NCBI GenBank assembly: GCA_964517585.1
Contig: CAZFCB010000048.1
Span: forward strand, 1-7,668
Direction: 5' to 3'
DNA length: 7,668 bases
DNA from: JAGORY01 sp964517585
GTDB lineage: Bacteria > Patescibacteriota > Gracilibacteria > Peribacterales > Peribacteraceae
The translations under genes and the position numbers were made by a program. Under the pieces are notes generated by a model. It ran no database searches. It was not told where the DNA came from and worked only from the letters and a program-made list of their open reading frames with translations. This document shows, piece after piece, positions 1-6,091 of this stretch (its first letter is position 1; every line of letters starts with the position of its first letter).

Positions 1-1
1 A

Positions 2-20
2 GCCAACGACGTTCGTTAGC
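2..20 (-). terminator. Possible hairpin terminator after hppA (incomplete evidence)
   Basis: An imperfect hairpin lies 27 to 45 bases beyond the hppA stop on the minus strand. Positions 5-9 (AACGA) pair with 13-17 (TCGTT) around a 3-base loop. After one mismatch the stem extends by two more pairs (2-3 with 19-20). A U-tract, if present, would lie left of position 1, outside the window, so this is only a candidate. Confidence 0.3.
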
Positions 21-46
21 TTCTCTTGGAGTACTGATATGCAGAA

Positions 47-2119
47 TTATCCGAGGATGCCCGTGCCGTACAAACCTGCGGTGAGTACAGAGACAATGAA
101 CATGAGTTTTACGAGGATATTGAGAGCCGGACCGGACGTGTCTTTGAAAGGATCACCGACGGTGTCACCGACAACGGCCGCTTTGTGTGGGTCAGAGCCT
201 TTGCCTCCGAGATTGCCTTTCTCAATGTATTTTTTTGCGTTGTCCCATGCTCCACCAGAGTTTGACATAGATGTTCCAAGCATCATGGCAGAGACGAGTG
301 TGCCTGCAAGTAGTCCCCCTAGTGCTTCCTTGCCAAGAAGAAGACCGATGAAAACAGGGGAAACCATTGCAAGAAGCCCTGGTAAAATCATTTCGCGAAT
401 GGCTGCACCCGTAGCAATTGCGACACATGTCGTTGGATCACCATCCGCAGTACCTTCCATGAGTCCTTTGATCTCGCGGAACTGACGACGAACTTCCTCG
501 ATGATCGCCATCGCAGCCCTGCCAACAGCGCGCATTGTCATCGAGCTGAAGAGAAACGGAATCATGCCCCCAAGAAGTAACCCAATGAGTGTCGTCGGAT
601 TACTCACATCGATGCCAATGAGTCCGGATTCTTCTTTGAAAGCACCGAAAAGAGCAAGGCACATAAATCCTGCAACACCAATGGCGAAACCTTTGCCGAT
701 TGCAGCTGTCGTATTACCGGCTGCATCCAGAGCATCTGTGTTCTCACGAACTTCTTTCGGTAGCTTACTCATCTCAGCAATGCCTCCTGCATTATCCGCA
801 ACAGGACCAAAGGAGTCGATAGCGAGAGTCATGGCAAGAGTAGAAAGCATGCCAACCGCACCAATACCAATGCCATAGATACCTGCCTGTGCATATGCAA
901 TGCCAATGGCGATCACGATGACGATGGTTGGCAGAGCCGTCGAAAGATAACCTAGTGCAAGACCTTCAATGAGCGTCGTTGCTGCCCCTGTTTTTGCAGA
1001 ACCAGCAAGTGATCGGACGGGTCCGTACGTATGGGATGTGTAGTATTCCGTAATGAGTCCGACACAAACGCCCGCAAGCAAGCCTGCTGTAGAAGCCCAG
1101 AAAATTCCCATGGAAACCTCAGAAGGAAGATAGGTTGTCGCGAGCCACCATGTACCGGCAACTGCAAGGATGGATGCTATGAACATGCCATTCTTGAGTG
1201 CTCTTTGAACACCGTCAGCATTTTTTGTACGGACGAAAGCCATGCCAATTAGCGAACTTACAATGCCGATGATGGAGACGAGTAGAGGGAAGAGAATTGC
1301 TTTATTTACACCCCATGTGACATGGAGACCGACGAGCATCGTTGCAAGAATTGCGCCGATGTAACTTTCAAAGAGGTCAGCTCCCATGCCGGCGACGTCA
1401 CCCACGTTATCGCCGACGTTATCTGCGATGACAGCTGGATTTCTTGGATCATCTTCAGGGATGCCAGCTTCCACTTTTCCGACGAGGTCAGCACCGACGT
1501 CGGCTGCCTTCGTGAAGATGCCGCCTCCAACGCGTGCAAAGAGCGCGAGACAGGATGCACCGAAGCTGAAACCAGTGAGAGACTGGAGTGCACTTGTGAT
1601 ATCTACCTTTGTGAGAAGGAAGAGAAGTGTGCCGACAAATCCGATGAGTCCGAGACCCACGACCGAGAGACCCATTGTTGAGCCGCTCAAGAATGAGACG
1701 CGTAATGCTTTGACGATACTGTTGCGTGCTGCTTCTGCCGTTCGCGTGTTTGCCATCGTTGCAGTCCGCATACCAATGAATCCTGCGAGCGCAGAGGCAA
1801 AAGCACCAACGATGAAACTGATAGCAGTATAAGGAGCGCCCCACGCATGTCCGACCTGAGACCATCCAGTATCGATAAAGACATAGATGAAAGCTGCTGC
1901 AATGAGCATAAACGGTACGATCACCTGATACTCCTTTGTGAGGAACGCCATTGCGCCTTTACGGATTTTTTCTCCGAGAGCTTGCATGACGTCGTTTCCT
2001 GGACTCTGTGCACCAATAATGATGCGGCAGATCATGGCAGCAACAACGGAAACAACACCGGAGCCAAATGTGATCCAGAGGATGGTTGTTACGGATGAGT
2101 TCTCAAAAAAGCCTGTCAT
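47..2119 (-). CDS. hppA: K+-dependent membrane-bound ion-translocating pyrophosphatase
   Basis: This integral membrane enzyme hydrolyses cytoplasmic pyrophosphate to phosphate and pumps Na+ and/or H+ out of the cell. The 690 residues match the usual bacterial family length, with about 16 hydrophobic segments. Family signatures seen are DVGADLVGKVE (207-217), the Mg-PPi-binding DNVGDNVGD (233-241), GADLFES with Glu251 (246-252), EYYTS (358-362), DNAKKYIE (626-633) and GDTVGDPFKDTSGPALN (651-667). The ionic-type site reads GNTTAAIGKG (468-477). Ala472, where K+-independent enzymes have Lys, places it in the K+-dependent class. Glu251 together with K+ dependence fits a Na+-pumping or dual Na+/H+ enzyme, but the pumped ion is inference. 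The ATG at 2119 gives a typical N-terminus; no Shine-Dalgarno precedes it. The stop is TAA. The 525-bp gap upstream suggests its own promoter and a structured leader. The family call is near certain. Confidence 0.97.
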   Translation of the reverse strand: MTGFFENSSVTTILWITFGSGVVSVVAAMICRIIIGAQSPGNDVMQALGEKIRKGAMAFLTKEYQVIVPFMLIAAAFIYVFIDTGWSQVGHAWGAPYTAISFIVGAFASALAGFIGMRTATMANTRTAEAARNSIVKALRVSFLSGSTMGLSVVGLGLIGFVGTLLFLLTKVDITSALQSLTGFSFGASCLALFARVGGGIFTKAADVGADLVGKVEAGIPEDDPRNPAVIADNVGDNVGDVAGMGADLFESYIGAILATMLVGLHVTWGVNKAILFPLLVSIIGIVSSLIGMAFVRTKNADGVQRALKNGMFIASILAVAGTWWLATTYLPSEVSMGIFWASTAGLLAGVCVGLITEYYTSHTYGPVRSLAGSAKTGAATTLIEGLALGYLSTALPTIVIVIAIGIAYAQAGIYGIGIGAVGMLSTLAMTLAIDSFGPVADNAGGIAEMSKLPKEVRENTDALDAAGNTTAAIGKGFAIGVAGFMCLALFGAFKEESGLIGIDVSNPTTLIGLLLGGMIPFLFSSMTMRAVGRAAMAIIEEVRRQFREIKGLMEGTADGDPTTCVAIATGAAIREMILPGLLAMVSPVFIGLLLGKEALGGLLAGTLVSAMMLGTSMSNSGGAWDNAKKYIEKGNLGGKGSDPHKAAVVGDTVGDPFKDTSGPALNILVKLMFIVSVLTAGLYGTGILG

Positions 2120-2153
2120 ACAATAAGGGGAGAAGAAGCAATTAGGGGCACAT

Positions 2154-2201
2154 CATGGAGTTGAGCCTAGGGCTTTCGCAAGCCCTGTAATGCCTCATGA
2201 C
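2154..2201 (-). promoter_or_regulatory. Structured 5' leader candidate upstream of hppA
   Basis: On the minus strand this reads as a perfect 7-bp stem AGGGCTT/AAGCCCT (2186-2180 with 2175-2169) closed by GCGA, a GNRA tetraloop. It is flanked by asymmetric internal-loop sequence and by a possible outer stem, TCATGAG pairing with CTC-CATGA with one bulged base. The element ends about 35 bases before the hppA ATG, and an AT-rich segment (2209-2220, minus TATAAATTAT) just upstream could supply a -10. Position, GNRA cap and outer pairing fit a cis-regulatory RNA. I do not recognise it as a known riboswitch class, and a fortuitous stem cannot be excluded. Confidence 0.4.
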
Positions 2202-2413
2202 TTGCTTTTTATAATTTATATTTTCTAGCATCTCATTATTTAGCATGTCTTTCTAACCATAAAAGATACATATGAGAAATTATTCAAGTATTTCTTACGA
2301 TCAAGCGTACTTTTTTTTATTTCATTCACCCTAGGTCGGTTTAGACTATAGAAAAAAATTGGATCTCACATTTTTACAACACTGTCATCATTGGCATTGT
2401 TTTTTATTTTTCT

Positions 2414-2454
2414 TTTCGTTCTCACTACATACGAAAGAACAACATGTATGTTCT
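2414..2454. repeat. Cluster of overlapping short inverted repeats
   Basis: TTTCGT (2414-2419) is complementary to ACGAAA (2431-2436). GTTCT occurs at 2418-2422 and 2450-2454, on either side of AGAAC at 2436-2440. The right-hand pair is AGAACA (2436-2441) with TGTTCT (2449-2454), around a central ACATGT palindrome (2442-2447). The middle block can pair with either neighbour, giving mutually exclusive hairpins or a dyad operator. It lies about 300 bp upstream of hppA; no function is assigned. Confidence 0.35.
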
Positions 2455-2644
2455 ATTTGGATTATGATCACTCGCCTCACGTCATCATCTTAAACTTCAT
2501 TGTGCGCATGTTCTTTTTTTAGATGCCTGAAATTTCTTCATGACATTTTTGTGGAGCATGAAAGAAGATTGAATGATCGAATTTCGTATGACATTTCTCC
2601 TTTCACGACGAAGAACCCAGATGAACTATGATACGTATCGCAAA

Positions 2645-3295
2645 TTAATGATCGTGAGGAAGGGCTTTATGATGCCAAAACTTGTCTACACGTCCTGGGT
2701 AGATGTAGTAAGGGACGATGAGGATATACACAAGAAGGCTACCAGTCATGCTGATGAAAGAAAGTAAGATTGCATGGATCGCAGCAATGGGCGCGATGAG
2801 AATTCTTCTATTCACACTTCGTACTAATTCATCGTCGATTGTATGTACAGTGAGTCGATGATGCTGAGTTGCGTACGACCAACTTGCGTATGACATGAGT
2901 CCGATTGAAATTAAATTGACTCCATAGAGGACTGATGCGATCTGATTTGTTGGATGGTGACCGAGGAGCGCGCTCGAAAAAGGCAGAAGAGAAACAAGCA
3001 TGAGAAAGAAAATATGAATCCATGAGAAGACACGGTTAGATCGTTCGATGTAATGAAACTGAATCTGCATTCCAACCCAATAAATTCCAAGGTTTACAAA
3101 CGTAACAACGTACGAAATAAATACAGGAAGCAACGTCACTAATTCGGCATACAGATGCGATGAATCCTCAGCGCGTGGAATTCTCAATTCCAGCACAAGG
3201 AGCGTCATAACGATGGCGAACACGCCATCATGCAATGCCTCGATTCGCTTCGTCGTCAGTGCAGATAATTTTATGGTAGCGTGAGATTTTTTCAT
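2645..3295 (-). CDS. TMEM175/DUF1211 family membrane protein (putative potassium channel)
   Basis: The 216-residue polytopic membrane protein has the usual length and about six hydrophobic segments of bacterial TMEM175-type (DUF1211) proteins. Characterised family members form K+-permeable channels lacking the classical selectivity filter. The first helix carries the diagnostic RIEALHDGVFAIVMTLLVLEL (17-37), a variant of the R-x3-FSD motif with His22 in place of Ser. Also typical are the Trp-containing third segment (around 73) and the NRVFSWIHIFFLMLVSLLPFSSALLG stretch (87-112). The ATG at 3295 is preferred because the N-terminal motif then sits at residue 17, as in relatives. No Shine-Dalgarno is visible. 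The stop is TAA. It is transcribed in the same direction as hppA but 525 bp apart, so probably not in one operon. The family call is firm; K+ conduction by this protein is inference. Confidence 0.88.
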   Translation of the reverse strand: MKKSHATIKLSALTTKRIEALHDGVFAIVMTLLVLELRIPRAEDSSHLYAELVTLLPVFISYVVTFVNLGIYWVGMQIQFHYIERSNRVFSWIHIFFLMLVSLLPFSSALLGHHPTNQIASVLYGVNLISIGLMSYASWSYATQHHRLTVHTIDDELVRSVNRRILIAPIAAIHAILLSFISMTGSLLVYILIVPYYIYPGRVDKFWHHKALPHDH

Positions 3296-3353
3296 GCGAT
3301 GTCGTATAAAGATTGTGAAAAAAAATGGAAAATTCTCTCCCGAATGAAAATAG

Positions 3354-3359
3354 TATAAT
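3354..3359 (+). promoter_or_regulatory. Isolated perfect -10 hexamer (TATAAT)
   Basis: A perfect TATAAT lies in the divergent gap between the TMEM175-like gene and the lysine-rich peptide gene. No recognisable -35 stands 16 to 18 bp upstream, so it is weaker evidence for a promoter than the pair at 3413-3440. Confidence 0.3.
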
Positions 3360-3412
3360 CTTTTTCATAATGTTAATGTGTACCAACTACGATAAAACGC
3401 ATTACAAAAATG

Positions 3413-3440
3413 TTGGCAAACGTACAGACAGTTCTACAAT
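3413..3440 (+). promoter_or_regulatory. Sigma-70-like promoter for the lysine-rich peptide gene
   Basis: TTGGCA (3413-3418) and TACAAT (3435-3440) are each 5/6 matches to the -35 and -10 consensus, separated by 16 bp. Transcription would start near 3447, leaving a pyrimidine-rich leader of about 27 bases before the ATG at 3474. Confidence 0.55.
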
Positions 3441-3473
3441 AAAAATTACACTTACTTTTTCCCCATTTTTTTT

Positions 3474-3545
3474 ATGGCTGCAAAGAAGAAAGCCAAGAAG
3501 ACCAAGGCCAAGAAGGTAAAGTCGAAGGCCAAGAAAAGGAAATAA
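3474..3545 (+). CDS. 23-residue lysine-rich basic peptide
   Basis: The short frame runs from ATG at 3474 to TAA at 3543-3545. It has 13 Lys and one Arg in 23 residues, with Ala, Thr, Val and Ser between; it starts MAAKKKAKKTKAKK and ends SKAKKRK. The composition resembles the lysine/alanine tails of histone H1-like bacterial proteins, so nucleic-acid binding (nucleoid or ribosome) is a reasonable guess. Support for a real gene: a well-spaced promoter at 3413-3440, two hairpins ending in T-runs directly after the stop (3548-3598), and mixed AAG/AAA codons with other residues interspersed, so it is not a simple nucleotide repeat. Against: there is no Shine-Dalgarno, only a poly-T stretch before ATG, and the frame is tiny. 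The alternative is a small non-coding RNA with an accidental reading frame. Confidence 0.6.
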   Translation: MAAKKKAKKTKAKKVKSKAKKRK

Positions 3546-3547
3546 AT

Positions 3548-3569
3548 AAAAAAGTTTTAAAACTTTTTT
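3548..3569. terminator. Perfect A/T palindrome, bidirectional terminator candidate
   Basis: Six A, G, TTTT, then AAAA, C and six T form a perfect 22-bp palindrome three bases after the peptide stop. It ends in a T-run on both strands. On the minus strand it comes after the glycosyltransferase stop (3623), so it could also end that transcript. Confidence 0.55.
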
Positions 3570-3576
3570 TCGGAAG

Positions 3577-3598
3577 ACGCCTCACGTGGGGCGTTTTT
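3577..3598 (+). terminator. Rho-independent terminator
   Basis: The stem ACGCCTC (3577-3583) pairs with GGGGCGT (3588-3594) with one G-U pair, around an ACGT loop, and runs into TTTTT (3594-3598). This is a textbook intrinsic terminator in the plus direction, ending the short transcript that starts near 3447. Confidence 0.85.
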
Positions 3599-3622
3599 CG
3601 TATGCATGGAATTGTGGTAACA

Positions 3623-5275
3623 CTACTCGCGAATATTGGCTTTTAGATGCTCAAATTCAGCTCTAAATACTGGATCAAAAGTCGCCAATACAGATAAGAC
3701 CTTCATTGCTTCTGAGAATTTTTTCTGTGCGCCAAGCACAGTTGCTAAATTTCGATGTGCTTGTGGATACTCAGGAAAAAGTTCAATTGTTTTTTTATAC
3801 ATCACCTCAGCTTCAGAAAACTTTTCTTCATTCTGCAAGGCAACTCCAAGATTGAAATATGTTTTGAAGTAGTCAGGTCGGACAAACGTTGCTTGCTTTA
3901 ACATCGTAAATCCTTCGTCTTTTCTTCCCTCTTTCAACAATAATATTCCAAGATTGATCGCAGCATCAGCGAGATTAGGTTTGAGTTCGAGAGCTTTTGT
4001 GTAGGCTTCTTCTGCTTCCATTGGCTTCTTCTCGGCTTCCAGAGCTGATCCTAAGTTGTGCCACGTTCTACCGTCATGAGGATTTTTTTGCAGAATATCG
4101 ATAGAGAAGATCACAGCATCCTCAAAAACAAATGTCCGAAGCACAGTCAGATATCCGAGTACCATCACGATCATCAATGAAGCAATGACGAAAATACTTC
4201 TCGTCGGTTTTGTTATCCACGAAAGTTTCCAGAGTTCAGACCAGAGAGATGCAACGATGAGAAAAATTCCAATCGACGGCAGATATGCATATCGCTCTGA
4301 ACCAAGCATGAAATCTTCATTGCCTCTGGTGTAATGCAGAAAGCTTGGCGCAAGTGTTGCAAGAAAAAATATCCAACCAGTGAGTGCGAGTGGGAATCTT
4401 TTTCTCCAGCGTAAGAATGTCCATGACACGCATCCGACTGAAACAATAGAAATAAGTAATAATGGCGAATAGACATCATGTGGCTTCAGTATGTGCACCG
4501 CAGATTGTCCCAACGGAGCGACGAGTAGCGTGAGATAGAAGAAGACAGACCGAAATGCCATGAAGATAAAGTCTGTGAGATGGAATTGTTGTTCGATGGC
4601 TTCCTTTCCTTTGATGCCAATGACACCGACGACGGCAGCAAGAAGTATGAAGGGGCCGATGGTACGGAGTAAGCGCCTGAAGTCTGCCTTTTTCGATACA
4701 AGAAGAAGAAAGATGATAGGCAGCGTGACGACTGTTACTTTGCTAAGGAGCGCAAGCGCGAATAGAGAAAGACTCAGAATATACGTGCGCATGTTGTTAC
4801 TCTCTCTATAAAGGAGGAAGCAAAATAGTGACGCGAGAAAAAATGTCGATGACAAAACGTCTTTCCGAGCACTGACCCATAGCACGGCTTCTGAGTTGAT
4901 AGGATGAACGGCAAACAGAAGAGCTGTGATACCTGCAATGAGATTGCTCTGTGCATATCGTTTGACGATTGCAAAGACAAGCCAGACTGCACAGAGATGC
5001 AGAAGTATGGAGAAAAGATGGAAATGCCATGCAGCAGGTCCGAGTAACCAAGTTTCAAGCTGGTACGTCAGAAATGTCACGGGAATATACAGTTCGGGGT
5101 CAAAATGCGTAAAAATGTAGCCAATGTTTGAAAGTGCAGGAGTAAGGACGCGCGCGTTCTCGGTGACGAGCATAGGATCATCAAGATTCACAAAACCGTT
5201 CTTGAGTGATGCTCCATAGATGCACGCCGTAACAATGAGAATGCCGATGAGTCCGGTACGTGCGGTTAGTTTCAT
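3623..5275 (-). CDS. TMTC-like GT-C glycosyltransferase with C-terminal TPRs
   Basis: The 550-residue protein has about ten to twelve hydrophobic segments (roughly 6-380) followed by a soluble tail of four TPR units (about 403-436, 437-470, 471-504, 505-538). The membrane part has GT-C features of TMTC/PMT-type enzymes: an early loop with Asp-Asp (FVNLDDP, 28-34) where the catalytic acid sits, HPINSEAVLWVSARKDVLS (124-142), and SERYAYLPSIGI (326-337). Such enzymes transfer a sugar from a polyprenyl-phosphate donor outside the cytoplasmic membrane. Donor and acceptor are unknown; the TPRs may bind the protein acceptor. The frame opens at 5344, but the ATG at 5275 is preferred. It starts MKLTARTG directly before the first membrane helix, whereas the longer form would run into msrA and lose the promoter space. 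The stop is TAG. It converges with the small peptide gene and diverges from msrA. Confidence 0.85.
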   Translation of the reverse strand: MKLTARTGLIGILIVTACIYGASLKNGFVNLDDPMLVTENARVLTPALSNIGYIFTHFDPELYIPVTFLTYQLETWLLGPAAWHFHLFSILLHLCAVWLVFAIVKRYAQSNLIAGITALLFAVHPINSEAVLWVSARKDVLSSTFFLASLFCFLLYRESNNMRTYILSLSLFALALLSKVTVVTLPIIFLLLVSKKADFRRLLRTIGPFILLAAVVGVIGIKGKEAIEQQFHLTDFIFMAFRSVFFYLTLLVAPLGQSAVHILKPHDVYSPLLLISIVSVGCVSWTFLRWRKRFPLALTGWIFFLATLAPSFLHYTRGNEDFMLGSERYAYLPSIGIFLIVASLWSELWKLSWITKPTRSIFVIASLMIVMVLGYLTVLRTFVFEDAVIFSIDILQKNPHDGRTWHNLGSALEAEKKPMEAEEAYTKALELKPNLADAAINLGILLLKEGRKDEGFTMLKQATFVRPDYFKTYFNLGVALQNEEKFSEAEVMYKKTIELFPEYPQAHRNLATVLGAQKKFSEAMKVLSVLATFDPVFRAEFEHLKANIRE

Positions 5276-5286
5276 AGTTCCACGGT

Positions 5287-5321
5287 ATTGTAGGGCGAAA
5301 ATGCTCATTTGGATGTACAAT
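5287..5321. promoter_or_regulatory. Back-to-back -10 elements of the divergent glycosyltransferase/msrA promoters
   Basis: TACAAT occurs on the plus strand at 5316-5321, seven bases before the msrA ATG at 5329. It occurs on the minus strand at 5292-5287, eleven bases before the glycosyltransferase ATG at 5275. Both hexamers match the -10 consensus at 5/6. If used, msrA mRNA would start within a base of its ATG and the glycosyltransferase mRNA about four bases before its ATG, so both would be nearly leaderless. Good -35 elements are not evident. Confidence 0.4.
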
Positions 5322-5328
5322 GTGGCAT

Positions 5329-5820
5329 ATGACACATATTTCACCGCAGACCGAGACTGCCATCATCGCCGCTGGATGTTTTTGGGGAGTGGAGGAAACA
5401 TTTCGCGTTCTTCCTGGTGTCATCTCTACCGAAGTTGGATATACAGGAGGAGATACTGAGTTTCCAACGTATGAAACAGTGTGTTCTGGTGTCGGTGGTC
5501 ACGCAGAAGCACTCAGGATAGTGTTCGACCCTGAGAAGATTTCTTTTGCTGAGCTCATAAAGGTTTTCTTTGCGAATCACAATCCCACAACGAAAGATCA
5601 GCAGGGCCCAGACTTTGGTTCACAGTACCGCTCGGCCATCTTCTTCACGACGCCGAAGCAAGAGAAGGAAGCGATAGAGGCCAAGAAGAAAGAGGACACA
5701 TCAGGCAAATGGAAACACCCGGTCGTCACCGAAATTATGCCAGCAACAACGTTCTATCCTGCGGAGGCGTATCACCAGAAATATCTTCAGAAGCGTGGGC
5801 TTGGGAGTTGTCATATCTAA
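5329..5820 (+). CDS. msrA: Peptide-methionine (S)-S-oxide reductase
   Basis: MsrA reduces the S-epimer of methionine sulfoxide in oxidised proteins and free methionine, usually recycled by thioredoxin. The 163 residues show the family in order: catalytic AAGCFWG with Cys17, EVGYTGG (35-41), GGHAEALRIVFDP with Glu60 (56-68), NHNPTTKDQQGPDFGSQYRSAIFF (83-106), and AEAYHQKYLQKRG (145-157). Cys161 near the C-terminus (GLGSCHI) is a candidate resolving cysteine; Cys52 is another. No MsrB domain is fused. The frame also has an ATG at 5320, three codons earlier. The 5329 ATG is preferred because the -10-like TACAAT at 5316-5321 overlaps the earlier start; the choice is not certain. The gene stands alone, divergent from the glycosyltransferase. 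Its presence suggests exposure to oxidants. Confidence 0.95.
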   Translation: MTHISPQTETAIIAAGCFWGVEETFRVLPGVISTEVGYTGGDTEFPTYETVCSGVGGHAEALRIVFDPEKISFAELIKVFFANHNPTTKDQQGPDFGSQYRSAIFFTTPKQEKEAIEAKKKEDTSGKWKHPVVTEIMPATTFYPAEAYHQKYLQKRGLGSCHI

Positions 5821-5875
5821 ACCCTTGAAACTCTAGCCAAGGTTCCTGTGGTTCTGTACCATTCCGCGAGCTACT

Positions 5876-5951
5876 GTTGGGGAGTCCCTCCTGCGCGCTT
5901 CGCGCTTCGGTGGGCAGGCCTGCCTAGCGGTAGGCAGGCGCCAAGCCCTCC
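5876..5951 (+). repeat. Partial duplicate of the tRNA-Gln 5' end interrupted by a palindrome
   Basis: GTTGGGGAGTC at 5876-5886 is an exact 11-base copy of 5991-6001, which is the base pair of flank plus the first nine bases of the intact tRNA-Gln gene. The next tRNA bases, GCCAAGC, reappear at 5940-5946 beyond the GC-rich palindrome. CCCTCC flanks the palindrome at 5886-5891 and 5946-5951 and also occurs in the tRNA T-arm. This reads as a decayed or deleted tRNA copy into which the repeat was inserted; duplication by chance is less likely but possible. Confidence 0.45.
5893..5939. repeat. REP-like GC-rich palindromic element
   Basis: Two nested inverted repeats lie side by side. GCGCG (5893-5897) pairs with CGCGC (5901-5905) across CTT. 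GCCTGCCTA (5918-5926) pairs perfectly with TAGGCAGGC (5931-5939) across GCGG. A further GGCAGG at 5913-5918 forms a 12-bp perfect palindrome with CCTGCC (5919-5924), so the middle block can pair left or right. The density of GC and symmetry is unlike anything else in the window. It resembles dispersed REP elements that I recall from uncultivated candidate-phyla genomes. It lacks the T-run of a terminator. Confidence 0.7.
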
Positions 5952-5955
5952 ATCC

Positions 5956-5964
5956 TGCTATTCT
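5956..5964 (+). promoter_or_regulatory. Weak extended -10 before tRNA-Gln
   Basis: TGCTATTCT fits an extended -10 (TGn plus a 4/6 hexamer) and would start transcription near 5971, about 22 bases before the tRNA. The -35 position falls inside the palindromic element and has no consensus match. Confidence 0.25.
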
Positions 5965-5992
5965 TGTCTCAATCTTTCGACCGTTACTCCGT

Positions 5993-6067
5993 TGGGGAGT
6001 CGCCAAGCGGTAAGGCAACGGGCTCTGAACCCGTCATTCGGGGGTTCGAATCCCTCCTCCCCAGCCA
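5993..6067 (+). tRNA. tRNA-Gln (anticodon CTG), CCA encoded
   Basis: The full cloverleaf is visible. The acceptor stem is TGGGGAG (5993-5999) with CTCCCCA (6057-6063). The D arm is GCC/GGC around AAGCGGTAA. The anticodon stem is ACGGG (6018-6022) with CCCGT (6030-6034), loop CTCTGAA, anticodon CTG at 6025-6027, reading CAG. The variable loop is CATTC. The T arm is GGGGG/CCCTC with loop TTCGAAT. The discriminator is G6064, followed by genomically encoded CCA. The TGGGG acceptor start and U-rich identity context are typical of bacterial tRNA-Gln. It lies between msrA and the accessory gene pair, a common position for an island boundary. Confidence 0.97.
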
Positions 6068-6072
6068 ACATG

Positions 6073-6091
6073 GGCACCCGACCGTGGTGCC
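6073..6091 (+). terminator. Hairpin immediately after the tRNA
   Basis: GGCACC (6073-6078) pairs with GGTGCC (6086-6091) around a 7-base loop, five bases after the CCA end. There is no T-run behind it, so it may be a 3' processing or attenuating hairpin instead of a true intrinsic terminator. Confidence 0.4.

Larger units (their letters stand above)
2120..2644. other. AT-rich intergenic region, no gene seen
   Basis: No plausible coding region was found on either strand in these 525 bases. The right part is the downstream region of the minus-strand TMEM175-like gene, and I see no clear terminator for that gene. The left part is the hppA promoter and leader region. It contains T- and A-rich runs, the hairpin at 2169-2186 and the inverted-repeat cluster at 2414-2454. 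Confidence 0.7.

Noticed and set aside
39..2126. Several plus-strand frames antisense to hppA, some over 120 codons
   Set aside because: They lie opposite an unmistakable pyrophosphatase gene and show low-complexity Pro/Ser/Thr/Met-rich translations typical of antisense shadows.
2154..2201. Fluoride riboswitch before hppA
   Set aside because: These switches are known near pyrophosphatases, but the stem and loop sequence seen here does not match the conserved fluoride-aptamer core as I remember it.
2573..2767. 64-codon plus-strand frame at the end of the TMEM175-like gene
   Set aside because: It overlaps the C-terminus of that gene on the other strand, and has no recognisable domain or start signal.
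3325..3519. 64-codon plus-strand frame across the promoter and the peptide gene
   Set aside because: It is out of frame with the lysine-rich peptide, spans the promoter, and its arginine/proline tail is just the shifted reading of the AAG-rich codons.
5276..5344. Longer glycosyltransferase start with 23 additional residues
   Set aside because: It would overlap the divergent msrA start and consume the promoter region, and the extension does not resemble the family N-terminus.
5893..5939. CRISPR array or msrA terminator
   Set aside because: There is no regular repeat-spacer pattern, and the hairpins are not followed by a T-run.
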